From the NCBI GenBank assembly GCA_016714535.1, contig JADKDR010000005.1:371218-435217 (forward strand): DNA of 64,000 nucleotides, given 5' to 3'. Of this stretch, positions 27,306-36,736 are shown piece after piece. Position numbers and translations under genes: made by a program. The first letter of the stretch is position 1, and each line of letters opens with the position of its first letter. Origin of the DNA: Bacteroidota bacterium (GTDB lineage Bacteria > Bacteroidota > Bacteroidia > AKYH767-A > OLB10). The notes below the pieces were generated by a model, which was given only the letters and a program-made list of their open reading frames with translations, was not told where the DNA came from and did not search any database.

Positions 27306-28133
27306 GTGCGCATAAACTATCCCGAAAAGTTTTACGACAATCGTCCATCCATGATTTTTATTCATGGACTGTGTTGTAATCAAACAGCTTGGCAATACTC
27401 CATAGCATACTTAAAAGATTGGTTTAATTGCATCACCATCGATTTGTATGAAAGTATAGGTGAGCCAAATCATTCAAATTTTGAAGTTGCCAATCTTACC
27501 ACACTAATTTGCGAGGCAATTAAATCGCATCAACTTTCTAACCTGACTATTTGCGGCCATTCATTTGGTGGGCAATTGGCTATCAATATCTGTAACGAAG
27601 CTCCTGAATTATTTGAGCAAGCTGTACTTATTGCACCTGCAGGGATTGAAAATTACTCCCATTTTGAGCAGCTGATGATTAATCAGGGAGCGCGTAATTT
27701 ACCAACCAAGCTGTTTACAAAAATCGAAGAGTATCTGCATTTATCCTTTTATCATTATGATAAACATTATCGCGATTTAGCCATTAGCTTATTTTCAAGT
27801 TTTAACAAACTTGATAGCGAGAGCCAGAAAAAATTCTTTTCGACACAGTTAAGCGAAGTTTTGGCCGCTAATGTAAATTTCAAGAATAAATTTAATAAAC
27901 CCGTGTTGGTAATTTTTGGTAATATGGACAGTCTTGTTCCTAACATCGTATTGCATCCATACCTTACCAGCAGGATGATGGCCGCACACACTGCTCGCTT
28001 ATTCACTCATGCTTCCTACAGGTTAATAAATGATGCCGGTCATTTTCCGATGCTCGAACAACCCGAAGATGTAAATCAACTAATAAAAAAGTTTGCGTAT
28101 ACAGGCACCGTTACTCAACCCAGTCAGCTATAA
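27306..28133 (+). CDS. Alpha/beta hydrolase
   Basis: The 275-residue protein shows the alpha/beta-hydrolase fold: FIHGLCCNQTAW (oxyanion region HG), nucleophile elbow GHSFGG (Ser86), acid GNMDSLVP (Asp208) and AGHFPM (His246). It starts with GTG 5 bp after the head-GIN gene. The substrate is unknown; the C-terminal layout is esterase-like. Its 3' end overlaps the convergent PD40 gene by 23 bp. Confidence 0.87.
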   Translation: MRINYPEKFYDNRPSMIFIHGLCCNQTAWQYSIAYLKDWFNCITIDLYESIGEPNHSNFEVANLTTLICEAIKSHQLSNLTICGHSFGGQLAINICNEAPELFEQAVLIAPAGIENYSHFEQLMINQGARNLPTKLFTKIEEYLHLSFYHYDKHYRDLAISLFSSFNKLDSESQKKFFSTQLSEVLAANVNFKNKFNKPVLVIFGNMDSLVPNIVLHPYLTSRMMAAHTARLFTHASYRLINDAGHFPMLEQPEDVNQLIKKFAYTGTVTQPSQL

Positions 28134-29193
28134 ACAGGTTGGTTTCGGTGGTGCCATTGTTGTTTCGGTTACTGCTGAAAATTAGTTTTCTTCCATCATT
28201 CGAAAACATGGGGAAGGAGTCAAACATGGTGTCATATGTTATTTGCTCAAGGCCTGTGCCATCCAACTTTATCATGTATAAATTGAAAGGCAAGCCACGC
28301 TTGGATTTATAATTGCTTGCAAAAATTACTTTTTCGCCCGAAGGATGAAAAAAGGGAGCCCAACTGGCATTGGCTAAATCTGTTATTTTGCGCAAACCAC
28401 TTCCATCGGCATTACACATATACAAGCTCATTTGCGTAGGCATAACCAGGTTTTCTTTAGCAAGCGAGTTATAAATTTCTTTCTCTTCGTCAGTTGATGG
28501 GCGCGAAGCTCTAAATATTAATTTACTCCCATCAGGGCTAAAGAAGGCACCGCCATCATAACCTAACTGATCGGTTATTTGCTTGGCATTATTGCCATCA
28601 ATGTCCATTGCCCACAATTCCAAATCGCCCGAACGAGTGCTTGTAAATACAATCTTATCGCCTTTGGGCGATACGGTTGCTTCGGCATCATAGCCTGGTG
28701 TATCGGTCATACGTTTAATAAGATTCCCTTTTAAGTCGCTTACATAAATATCATAATCCGCATAAATTGGCCACACATACTTATGGTCGCTGCGCTTGGC
28801 TGGTACCGCTGGACATCCATGCTGTCCGCTATGCGTACTTGCAAATATAATACTTGTATCGCCAGGCATAAAATAGGAGCAAGTAGTTCGGCCGGTATTA
28901 TTGCTTATCATTTGAGGCAGGTTTTCTTTAAGATTTGCTGTTCGCCAATTGAAGTAAAAAATTTGGTCGCAATCCAATTTCCAGTTTTTGTTGGTTACCT
29001 GAAAGGTGAGCAAGCTATCGTTAAAACTAAAATATGCCTCTGCATTGTCACCACCAAAGGTTAATTGCTTTATGTTGGTCAGATGCTTTTCTTCTTTAAA
29101 TCGCAATTCTGAAGCAATCCAGTTGGTATCATTTTGTGCTATGCAACTTGCACTTATGGAAAAAAGACCAATACTTAAAAATATGTTTTTCAT
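28111..29193 (-). CDS. PD40/TolB-like beta-propeller protein
   Basis: This 360-residue exported protein has a signal peptide (IFLSIGLFSISASCIAQ) and about five PD40 repeats (AEATVSPKGDKIVFTSTRSG, GGAFFSPDGSKLIFRASR, APFFHPSGEKVIFASNY, FPMFSNDGRKLIFSSNRN). It is the periplasmic TolB-like propeller fold without the TolB N-terminal domain. A role in protein-protein contact at the envelope is likely; no enzyme domain is seen. Confidence 0.88.
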   Translation of the reverse strand: MKNIFLSIGLFSISASCIAQNDTNWIASELRFKEEKHLTNIKQLTFGGDNAEAYFSFNDSLLTFQVTNKNWKLDCDQIFYFNWRTANLKENLPQMISNNTGRTTCSYFMPGDTSIIFASTHSGQHGCPAVPAKRSDHKYVWPIYADYDIYVSDLKGNLIKRMTDTPGYDAEATVSPKGDKIVFTSTRSGDLELWAMDIDGNNAKQITDQLGYDGGAFFSPDGSKLIFRASRPSTDEEKEIYNSLAKENLVMPTQMSLYMCNADGSGLRKITDLANASWAPFFHPSGEKVIFASNYKSKRGLPFNLYMIKLDGTGLEQITYDTMFDSFPMFSNDGRKLIFSSNRNNNGTTETNLFIADWVE

Positions 29194-29292
29194 TTCAACC
29201 TAAAAATTTTTTACAAAAGTAGTTTTCAAAATACCTTGCGCAAACATGCCGTACAATATTTATCATTACATCATTAATATTAATACAAAAAA

Positions 29293-29322
29293 AACAGCAA
29301 CCATTTTAAATGATTGCTGCTT
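29293..29322 (-). terminator. Terminator of the WG-repeat gene
   Basis: Stem cagcaaccattt (29295-29306) pairs with aaatgattgctg (29308-29319) with one mismatch, and on the minus strand a long T-run follows. It sits 27 bp after the WG-repeat stop. Confidence 0.8.
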
Positions 29323-29348
29323 AATTATCAAATCAAGAAATAAAAATA

Positions 29349-30053
29349 TTAATGCTTGTGATCGCCTCCACGCTCATGCTCTTCAGGATCAGGCAAGTCG
29401 CGCGTCTTCTTTCCTTTCGTATTAATAAAAAAGAATTCTTTGTCTATACGCACTAGGGCTTCGCCATTATTAAATGGTTGAGCGTCTTTAAATTTAGCAT
29501 CAATCATCATTTTGCCTTCTTTGTTGATAAAGCCCCATTTATCATTATCAAGCAAAACAGGAGCAAGGTCATTGCCAAAATTAAATGCATTTTTATAAAC
29601 TAGAGCAATAACAGGTTTGCCGGTAATGTCAATAAATCCCCATTTTCCATCTTTACTCACACGTGCAATGCCATTTTTAAAATCATCAGCAAAATCATAA
29701 ACAAAGTCAATGACAACTTCATTCTTAAGATTGATGTATCCGTTCTTATTTCCTTTCATAACACGGGCAACACCCTCAAAGAAAATACTTGCATCATCAT
29801 ACATAAAAGGAATAATCACATCTCCTTTATCATTTATAAAGCCACGCTTGCGGCCTTCGAGCACCAATGCATAGCCATCCATAAATTCGCTGCCGGCAAT
29901 ATATTTTGCTGGCACCACAATTTCGTTTGTGGCCTTACTTCTATATCCAACTTTCGAATTTTCATAAAAACGTAATAGTTGGGCCGATGCTGTTTGCATA
30001 GCAGCTATTCCAATAAAAGATAATATAGTAAAGATTTTTAATTTCGTATTCAT
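29349..30053 (-). CDS. WG-repeat protein
   Basis: The 234-residue exported protein has a signal peptide (IFTILSFIGIAAMQTASAQ). It carries five to six WG repeats (RGFINDKGDVIIPFMYDD, NGYINLKNEVVIDFVYDF, WGFIDITGKPVIALVYKN, WGFINKEGKMMIDAKFKD). The C-terminal tail is charged and histidine-containing. WG-repeat proteins are widespread in Bacteroidota with no known function. Confidence 0.88.
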   Translation of the reverse strand: MNTKLKIFTILSFIGIAAMQTASAQLLRFYENSKVGYRSKATNEIVVPAKYIAGSEFMDGYALVLEGRKRGFINDKGDVIIPFMYDDASIFFEGVARVMKGNKNGYINLKNEVVIDFVYDFADDFKNGIARVSKDGKWGFIDITGKPVIALVYKNAFNFGNDLAPVLLDNDKWGFINKEGKMMIDAKFKDAQPFNNGEALVRIDKEFFFINTKGKKTRDLPDPEEHERGGDHKH

Positions 30054-30151
30054 TGCTATTTAGGTTTTTTATAATCGTGTCAAATATAATAATCATTTAA
30101 TTAAAGGAGAAAATATTTTCTTCAAAGTGGTAGAGGAGTAATCTGTTCGCT

Positions 30152-30159
30152 TATATTTG
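30152..30159 (+). promoter_or_regulatory. -7 element of the trmN6-like gene
   Basis: TATATTTG matches TAnnTTTG and is 24 bp before the GTG start. The -33 region is not clear. Confidence 0.4.
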
Positions 30160-30183
30160 CTTAACTAACCAAAAAATGTTTTT

Positions 30184-30918
30184 GTGCCTGAATCAACTTT
30201 TAATTTTAAGCAATTTATCATCAATCAAGATAAAAGCGCTATGAAGGTAAGTACCGATAGTGTTCTACTAGGAGCATGGGCAAAAGCAGATAATACGGTG
30301 CAACGAGTACTAGATATTGGCAGCGGTACAGGTATACTTAGCCTGATGCTTGCACAGAAGACAGATGCAGAAATTACTGCGCTCGAGATTGATATACCAT
30401 CGTACTTACAGTCGCTTGAAAATTTTGCCATTAGTAAATGGAAAGACCGACTGCATGCCATAAATAAGTCATTGCAAGAGTTTGCACTTAGCACTTCACA
30501 AACTTTTGATATAATAATTAGCAACCCACCTTTTTTTGCCGATGCATCGCCAGCGCCTGATGAGGCACGCAATATTGCCCGACACCTTGACGAGACATTA
30601 TCACTTGCCGACCTTGCCAATGGCGTAAAAAAACTACTCGCACCCAATGGGAAGTTTTATGTAATTTTTCCATATCGTGAGGCGATTAAGTTTTATGAAA
30701 CTGCTTTACGAAAAGATCTATTTTGCAATTGCGTAACTCGTATAAAAACAAGACCTCAAAAGTTAGAAAAAAGGATATTAATGCAGTTTAGCCATATTCT
30801 AACTCCTATTAACGAAAGTCAGCTTACCCTGGCAAGTGCAGATAATGTTATGACTGAAGATTACAAGCAGCTAACCATAGATTACTATCTTGACAGTCCG
30901 GATAGCGCCAATGTATAG
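30184..30918 (+). CDS. trmN6: tRNA1(Val) (adenine37-N6)-methyltransferase-like
   Basis: The 244-residue class I SAM-dependent methyltransferase has the SAM-binding motif DIGSGTGI (from Asp44), the acidic residue in ALEIDIPS, and NPPFF (from N114). The NPPFF motif marks N6-adenine methylation. The N-terminus FNFKQFIINQDKSAMKVSTDS is characteristic of YfiC/TrmN6. It modifies A37 of tRNA1(Val) in E. coli. It starts with GTG, because no in-frame ATG precedes the domain. Confidence 0.85.
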   Translation: MPESTFNFKQFIINQDKSAMKVSTDSVLLGAWAKADNTVQRVLDIGSGTGILSLMLAQKTDAEITALEIDIPSYLQSLENFAISKWKDRLHAINKSLQEFALSTSQTFDIIISNPPFFADASPAPDEARNIARHLDETLSLADLANGVKKLLAPNGKFYVIFPYREAIKFYETALRKDLFCNCVTRIKTRPQKLEKRILMQFSHILTPINESQLTLASADNVMTEDYKQLTIDYYLDSPDSANV

Positions 30919-31000
30919 TTTTAAGATCTTAAATTTACATTGGTGTGACTGAGTTTACCTATATTTTTACTTTATTTGTAAAGAATTAATTATATCCACC

Positions 31001-32470
31001 ATGTACAAAAAAATTATTTCCATGTTAATGTTAGCCGGGATGCTAACGTTTGCAAATGCTAAGCAAATAGCTGCAAGTTTAAATTTTGCCAAGTTTTATT
31101 CACCAACCGATGGACCATATTTGGAAGCATATCTTGCCGTTGATGGCAACAGTGTCTATTTTGTAAAAAATGAAAATGGAAAATTTCAAGCGACCATTAC
31201 GGTAGGTGTTGTAATTAGCGATGAAGCAGGAGTAATTAAACATATAGATAAATATAACCTGCTAAGCCCCGAAATAGATGATACGACAAAACTTGCATTT
31301 AATTTTTTGGACAGGCAACGTATAGCACTCGACCGCGGAACGTATACCTATAAGCTTACAATTAAGGATAAAAATTCGCCTGATGCTGAATTAGAATCAA
31401 GTTCAAAGGTTAATGTAGATTATGATAAAAACATCATGAGTTTTTCTGATGTGCTGTTACTTGAAAACTTTGAACCTACAACAGAGACTACAGGTCTTTC
31501 CAAAAATGGGTACAACATGACTCCACTTATGGACAATTACTATCCCAAAACGATGGAGAAGCTAAGCTTTTATGCAGAGTTATATAACACTGCCACTTTG
31601 CTTCAGAGCGAATCATTTTTGCTTTCTTATTTTATTGAAGATGTTGAATTAAAGACGGTAGTAGAAGGTATGAGTAGCTTCAGAAAGGAAACCCCTTCCG
31701 AAATAAAAGTGGTTTTGGCAACCTTTGATATTAGCAAATTACAATCGGGCAATTACAAAGTTGTATTAGAAGCCCGCAGTAAGAAAAATGATTTGCTTGC
31801 ATTTAAAGAGATGTTCTTTCAACGAAATAATGGAAAGCGCGAAGTAGCCGAAGCCAATTATAGCGATGCACAAGTAAGCAATACATTTGTTGATGGATTT
31901 AATAATAAAGATTCACTAGTCGAAAAAATTGCCTGTCTGCGAGCTATAAGCAATGCCAGTGAAATCATATGGCAGGACAATCAATTAAAAGCTGCTGATA
32001 CCGACATGATGAAGCGATTTTTGTTAGGTTTCTGGATGCGCAGAAATGCGCAAAATCCTGAGGTTGCCTATGCTGCTTATATGGAGCAGGTGGCCATCGT
32101 TAATAAGCGATACAAGAATCCTCCAATAAAGGGATATGCTACTGACCGTGGCCGTGTGTATTTGCAATATGGAGCTCCTGATAATTTTAATTTTGCAGAG
32201 CACGAAAACGAATCGTATCCTTATGAAATATGGCATTATTATAAAATTGGTAACCTCACTAACCGTAAATTTATATTTTATAACCCAACCTTGGTTGGCA
32301 ACGATTATGTTTTATTGCATAGCGACATGCGTGGCGAACCCAACAATCCACGTTGGCAAATGATGCTGTATCGTAGAAATTCGCAATCGCTAAACCTTGA
32401 TAATCAGGATCCCGGCAAGGGAAGTAATTTTGGAAATAACGCTAGCGAGTTTTTTAATCGACCTAAATAA
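31001..32470 (+). CDS. GWxTD-domain protein
   Basis: The 489-residue protein has a signal peptide (IISMLMLAGMLTFANA) and a C-terminal GWxTD domain. In that domain KGYATDRGRVYLQYGAP is the diagnostic motif, with PYEIWHYY and LLHSDMRGEPNNPRW further on. Bacteroidota proteins with this domain are exported and of unknown function, sometimes linked to gliding or secretion loci. A GT2 gene follows 30 bp later. Confidence 0.87.
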   Translation: MYKKIISMLMLAGMLTFANAKQIAASLNFAKFYSPTDGPYLEAYLAVDGNSVYFVKNENGKFQATITVGVVISDEAGVIKHIDKYNLLSPEIDDTTKLAFNFLDRQRIALDRGTYTYKLTIKDKNSPDAELESSSKVNVDYDKNIMSFSDVLLLENFEPTTETTGLSKNGYNMTPLMDNYYPKTMEKLSFYAELYNTATLLQSESFLLSYFIEDVELKTVVEGMSSFRKETPSEIKVVLATFDISKLQSGNYKVVLEARSKKNDLLAFKEMFFQRNNGKREVAEANYSDAQVSNTFVDGFNNKDSLVEKIACLRAISNASEIIWQDNQLKAADTDMMKRFLLGFWMRRNAQNPEVAYAAYMEQVAIVNKRYKNPPIKGYATDRGRVYLQYGAPDNFNFAEHENESYPYEIWHYYKIGNLTNRKFIFYNPTLVGNDYVLLHSDMRGEPNNPRWQMMLYRRNSQSLNLDNQDPGKGSNFGNNASEFFNRPK

Positions 32471-32500
32471 TACTTTTGATGCCTTAATTATTTTGAGTTT

Positions 32501-33517
32501 TTGAAGACTGCAATTGTTATTCTTAATTATAATACCGTTGATTATTTTGATAAATTCTTACCTCGGGTTATACAAACTTGTGAGGGCATAGCCGATGTTA
32601 TTGTTGCTGACAATGCTAGTAGCGACAACAGTGTTTCTCATGTGAAATCGCATTATCCGCAAGTAAAAGTTCTGTGCAGCAATCAGAATTATGGATTTGC
32701 AGGAGGGTATAATTTCTTTCTCAAGGGATTAGAATATGAATACATTGTTTTGCTGAACACCGATGTAGAAGTCACCGACAACTGGTTGCAACCTATGCTT
32801 CAATTAATAGAACAAAATAAACAAGTTGCAGCAGTACAGCCTAAAATTCTTTCGCATAATAACAAGTCAGATTTTGAATTTGCAGGTGCTGCCGGAGGCT
32901 TTATTGATAAATATGGATTTCCATTTTGCTGTGGTCGCATATTTGAAACCGTTGAAACCGACCATGGTCAGTATGATAAAAATCGGGAAATTTTTTGGGC
33001 TACAGGGGCATGTATGCTGATTCGCAAAAAATTGTTTGATCAACTGGGTGGGTTCGATCAAGATTTTTTTGCCCACATGGAAGAAATTGATTTGTGCTGG
33101 CGAATGCAAAATGCCGGATATCAAATTTATTATTGCAGTGCAAGCACCGTTTATCATGTTGGAGGTGGCACACTTGCGGTAGGTACTCCTCATAAAACGT
33201 ATTTAAATTTTCGCAATAATTTGCTGATGTTGCATAAAAATTTACCTGCCAATAAGTTGGTGACAACACTGCTAATCAAAATGATTTTTGATGGGATAGC
33301 TGCAATCATGTTTTTAGTTAGAAACGGGCCCACACACTTTGCAGCAGTTTTTAATGCTCATATCTATTTTTACAAGCATTGCAATCGCAGAAAGGGTATA
33401 AGAGCAGAAGCCCAAAGGTTGATAAAAACCAATAATACAAAAAATATTTTTCCTGGTTCAGTTGTATTTCATTATTATTTAAAAAAGCAAAGAGTTTTTA
33501 ATGCACTTAAATGGTAG
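32501..33517 (+). CDS. Family 2 glycosyltransferase
   Basis: The 338-residue protein has a GT-A fold: KTAIVILNYNT start, ADNASSDNS, a DxD-type motif in LLNTDVEV, and the acceptor region GACMLIRKKLFDQLGGFD followed by EEIDLCWRM. The last 100 residues carry one weak membrane-associated segment. The sequence resembles rhamnosyltransferase-like GT2 enzymes, but donor and acceptor are unknown. It starts with TTG, because KTAIVILN begins right there and no other start is in frame. Confidence 0.87.
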   Translation: MKTAIVILNYNTVDYFDKFLPRVIQTCEGIADVIVADNASSDNSVSHVKSHYPQVKVLCSNQNYGFAGGYNFFLKGLEYEYIVLLNTDVEVTDNWLQPMLQLIEQNKQVAAVQPKILSHNNKSDFEFAGAAGGFIDKYGFPFCCGRIFETVETDHGQYDKNREIFWATGACMLIRKKLFDQLGGFDQDFFAHMEEIDLCWRMQNAGYQIYYCSASTVYHVGGGTLAVGTPHKTYLNFRNNLLMLHKNLPANKLVTTLLIKMIFDGIAAIMFLVRNGPTHFAAVFNAHIYFYKHCNRRKGIRAEAQRLIKTNNTKNIFPGSVVFHYYLKKQRVFNALKW

Positions 33518-34247
33518 CTTGATTTTGAGTGCCTTTTTTAACCATCGATTTAGTAATTCGGGTAATCGACATTATTAAGACCGCACCGCAAAAAGCCATA
33601 AACATATCTTTTTGTGCGTCCCAAATATCGCCTTGTGTGCCTAAGTAAGCATCGCCTTGTTCAGGAAAAAATACATCAGCCACGGCCCACTCAATCAATT
33701 CGTAAAGACAGCTAAATGAAAGCGTAATTTCTACAGGCAACACCCAGCCAACCCAATTTGGGAATTTCATTTTATTCAAAAAATAATCGCGCATAGGATA
33801 AGCAAGCATAAACCCAAAACAAAAATGTACTATCCGGTCATAGTGATTGCGTTCAAAATGAAAAGAGTCTTTTAGCCAATACCCAAATGGGTTTTCTGCA
33901 TACGTATATTTAGCTCCATATACGTGTAAAGATAGATAAATAATGATGAACAAATAACTGGCATCGCTAAATTTGAATTGCTTATAAGTCAATATCAGAA
34001 ACAATAAGAACAAAATCGTCAAGGTGTTTTCAAGCATCCAGTTATTCAGGTCGTTGGTGCCAATTAGTGTGCTTGCCCAAAATATTATAAATGCCAAACC
34101 ACCAAATTTTATTAGATGGTTCTCTTTAAACGAAAGTCTGGTTAAATTGCGGGCAGTAGTATATTTCATAAAATTAAAATTTGTCGAATGTATTAAAACG
34201 CCTTTGTATTCGTCAACAATACGATACATTTTGAAAGCAGTGTCCAT
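33507..34247 (-). CDS. YjdF/DUF2238 inner-membrane protein
   Basis: This protein of up to 246 residues has six predicted membrane helices. Family motifs are LHVYGAKYTYAENPFGYW, FERNHYDRIVHFCFGF, ELIEWAV and GTQGDIWDAQKDMFMA. DUF2238 proteins are integral membrane proteins without known function. The start is uncertain; MKYTTARN at about residue 27 may be the true one. It converges with and slightly overlaps the GT2 gene. Confidence 0.88.
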   Translation of the reverse strand: MDTAFKMYRIVDEYKGVLIHSTNFNFMKYTTARNLTRLSFKENHLIKFGGLAFIIFWASTLIGTNDLNNWMLENTLTILFLLFLILTYKQFKFSDASYLFIIIYLSLHVYGAKYTYAENPFGYWLKDSFHFERNHYDRIVHFCFGFMLAYPMRDYFLNKMKFPNWVGWVLPVEITLSFSCLYELIEWAVADVFFPEQGDAYLGTQGDIWDAQKDMFMAFCGAVLIMSITRITKSMVKKGTQNQATI

Positions 34248-34298
34248 TCAAGTTTAATTTGATTTTATCTGTGGTTTTTCTAAATCGTTTTTTCTGCA

Positions 34299-34306
34299 TA
34301 TTTTTG
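34299..34306 (+). promoter_or_regulatory. Probable -7 element of the SRPBCC gene
   Basis: TATTTTTG fits TAnnTTTG 62 bp upstream of the ATG. The -33 element is not clear. Confidence 0.3.
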
Positions 34307-34367
34307 CGCCCTGTCTTCCACATAAAAGTAATTTCGTTAATAAACTAAAAACTCTAAATTAATCAAG

Positions 34368-35398
34368 ATGAGAATTCTTAAGATAATTGGCTTCCTATTA
34401 TTAGTAGTAGTTGCCATTGTTGCATTTTTAGGTTGGCGCGCTGCCGGCCCTTATTCAGTTACCGAATCTGCAAACATTAAAGGAAACACAGATGTGGTAT
34501 GGAAGAATATCGCAGACCTTAAATCGTTTTCCGACTGGAATCCCTGGGCTAAAGAAGACCCCAATATTAAAGTCACCTTTAATGGTGATCCAATGGCAGT
34601 AGGTAGTTCCTATTCGTGGGGGGAAATAAAAATGTAGGTGTAGGTTCAATGACAACCACCGAACTTGTTGTAAAAAGTAAAGCTGTAAGCAAACTCAACT
34701 TTAAAGAGCCAATGGAAGATGAAGCAACCACCGTTATGACCATGGAGCCAAATGCGGATGGTACCACCAAGGTATCATGGACCATGCAAGGTGAAAATAA
34801 ATTTCCAGCCAGCATTTTTGCAGCTGTTTTCAATATGGATAAAATGTTGAGAACCTCATTCCAAAAGGGCTTTACGCTTTTGCAGGAGAAAGTTACTGTT
34901 GAATCAGCTTCAGCTCCTCAGGATGCGGGCGGCAATTTTAAAATTGAAGAAAAACAATTTGCCGGAGGTACATTTGTTACTGTACGCAAGGAAGTTGCAT
35001 TTGCCGACATTCCTAAATTTTACCAAGAAAATTTTGGAAAAATGTTTGAATTGTGTGGCAAAACCAAGGTTAAAATGGCTGGACCACCCTGTGGCATTTA
35101 TTATAAATATGATATGGAAAAACAGGTAGCTGACCTTGCCGCAGCTATACCGGTGGCAGCGGGTTCAAAGGTTGAAGGGTATTCAGTAATTGATGTAGCA
35201 GAAGCACCTTATTATCATTTGGATTATTACGGTGCTTACGAGAAAATGGAACCAGCTTACAATGCTTTGGATGCATTTGCAAAAGGTAAGGGAAAAGAAC
35301 CTAATCCATATATGGTTATTGAGCAATATGTAAGCGACCCAATGACTGAGAAAGACACAACCAAATGGCTAACACAAATACACTATTTCCTGAAATAA
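34368..35398 (+). CDS. SRPBCC plus GyrI-like effector-binding protein (frameshifted)
   Basis: An N-terminal membrane helix (IIGFLLLVVVAIVAFLG) precedes an SRPBCC/polyketide-cyclase-like domain (VVWKNIADLKSFSDWNPWAK). A C-terminal GyrI/effector-binding domain follows (YYGAYEKMEPAYNALDAFA). The frame breaks at the G6 run 34618-34623. One added G joins SSYSWGGNKNVGVGSMTTTE and yields about 343 residues, the usual architecture of this family in Bacteroidota. Binding of a small hydrophobic ligand is likely; the ligand is unknown. A terminator follows at 35425. Confidence 0.8.
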
Positions 35399-35424
35399 CA
35401 TTTGTTTAATTCAAATTAATAAAG

Positions 35425-35452
35425 AAGGCAGCAATATTTTGCTGCCTTTTTA
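35425..35452 (+). terminator. Rho-independent terminator
   Basis: Stem aaggcagcaa (35425-35434) pairs with ttgctgcctt (35439-35448) and a T-run follows, 27 bp after the SRPBCC stop. Confidence 0.85.
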
Positions 35453-35623
35453 GTGCAATGGGTAGATGAAAACTTCAGGCATATTATGTAGAATGTGGCT
35501 ATAACAAACATTTATGCCCAATGTTAGCAGCATTCTGTATCAGCCAAGATTGGCATAAAATATAGGTAATGTCAACGTTCAACTTAAGTAGGAGGAAGTG
35601 TCTAAAAAAAAATTATACACACG

Positions 35624-35654
35624 CTTGTGCAAATCAAAAAAGACCTTACCTTTG
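35624..35654 (+). promoter_or_regulatory. Promoter of the ribosomal supercluster
   Basis: CTTG (35624-35627) and TACCTTTG (35647-35654) are separated by exactly 19 bp, fitting TTTG-N19-TAnnTTTG. The rpsL ATG lies 53 bp downstream. Confidence 0.65.
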
Positions 35655-35706
35655 CACCTCCCAAAAAATGGGGTATTGTAAACATTAAAAATTGGAAAAA
35701 TAAATA

Positions 35707-36114
35707 ATGCCAACTATTTCTCAATTAGTACGTAAAGGAAGAACTGCACTGGTAGACAAATCTAAGTCTCCTGCGCTTGCCTCGTGTCCACAGCGCAGGG
35801 GTGTTTGTACCCGTGTATACACCACAACGCCAAAGAAACCAAATTCAGCCATGCGTAAGGTAGCTCGTGTGCGCCTGACCAACAAATTTGAAGTGACAGC
35901 TTATATTCCGGGCGAAGGTCACAATTTGCAAGAGCACTCTATTGTATTAATTCGTGGAGGCAGGGTGAAAGATCTTCCGGGTGTACGATATCACATTGTG
36001 CGTGGTACCTTGGATACAAGTGGCGTAGATGGCCGTAGACAAAGGCGTTCTAAATATGGAGCAAAGCGTCCTAAACCAGGAGCAGCACCTGCAGCCGCTG
36101 GAAAGAAAAAATAG
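35707..36114 (+). CDS. rpsL: 30S ribosomal protein S12
   Basis: This 135-residue decoding-centre protein has the conserved CTRVYTTTPKKPNSA loop and GGRVKDLPGVRYHIVRG. Lysines at the classical streptomycin-resistance sites are intact, so no resistance change is seen. It is the first gene of the supercluster, with a Pro/Ala-rich C-terminal tail. Confidence 0.97.
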   Translation: MPTISQLVRKGRTALVDKSKSPALASCPQRRGVCTRVYTTTPKKPNSAMRKVARVRLTNKFEVTAYIPGEGHNLQEHSIVLIRGGRVKDLPGVRYHIVRGTLDTSGVDGRRQRRSKYGAKRPKPGAAPAAAGKKK

Positions 36115-36236
36115 TCAGGTCTTTTAATTAGTTAACAATCAATAAATAAGTTTAACATTCAAATTTTAACCTTAGGCCTTCTCAAGAATAAGTTGATACA
36201 AGGCAAAATGGTAGAAAAATTCAATAATTTCATAAA

Positions 36237-36704
36237 ATGCGTAAGTCGAAACCAAAGAAAAGATATTTGCTACCGGACCCAAAGTTTAATGATACTTTGG
36301 TAACCCGTTTCGTAAACAACCTGATGCTAGGTGGTAAAAAAAGTACTGCCTACAATATTTTTTATGATGCAGTAACCAAGGTGGCAGATCGTACCAAAGA
36401 AGATGGATTGGCTCAATTTAAACAAGCACTTAACAATGTTATGCCTCAGGTAGAGGTAAAAAGTCGTAGGGTTGGTGGGGCAACATTCCAAATTCCATCT
36501 GAAGTTCGCCCTGATCGCAAAATATCAGTAGGTATTAAATGGATGATATTATATGCGCGCAAGCGTAATGAAAAAACAATGGCCGATCGTCTTGCAGGTG
36601 AAATTATTGCCGCAGCAAAAGGTGAAGGTGCATCTGTTAAAAAGAAAGACGATACACACAGAATGGCCGAAGCAAACAAGGCATTTTCGCATTTTAAGGT
36701 TTAA
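36237..36704 (+). CDS. rpsG: 30S ribosomal protein S7
   Basis: The 155-residue 16S rRNA-binding assembly protein contains VEVKSRRVGGATFQIP and AEANKAFSHFKV, both diagnostic. It lies 122 bp after rpsL and 32 bp before fusA. Confidence 0.97.
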   Translation: MRKSKPKKRYLLPDPKFNDTLVTRFVNNLMLGGKKSTAYNIFYDAVTKVADRTKEDGLAQFKQALNNVMPQVEVKSRRVGGATFQIPSEVRPDRKISVGIKWMILYARKRNEKTMADRLAGEIIAAAKGEGASVKKKDDTHRMAEANKAFSHFKV

Positions 36705-36736
36705 TAATATTGGAAATAGATAAATAATCAATTCAC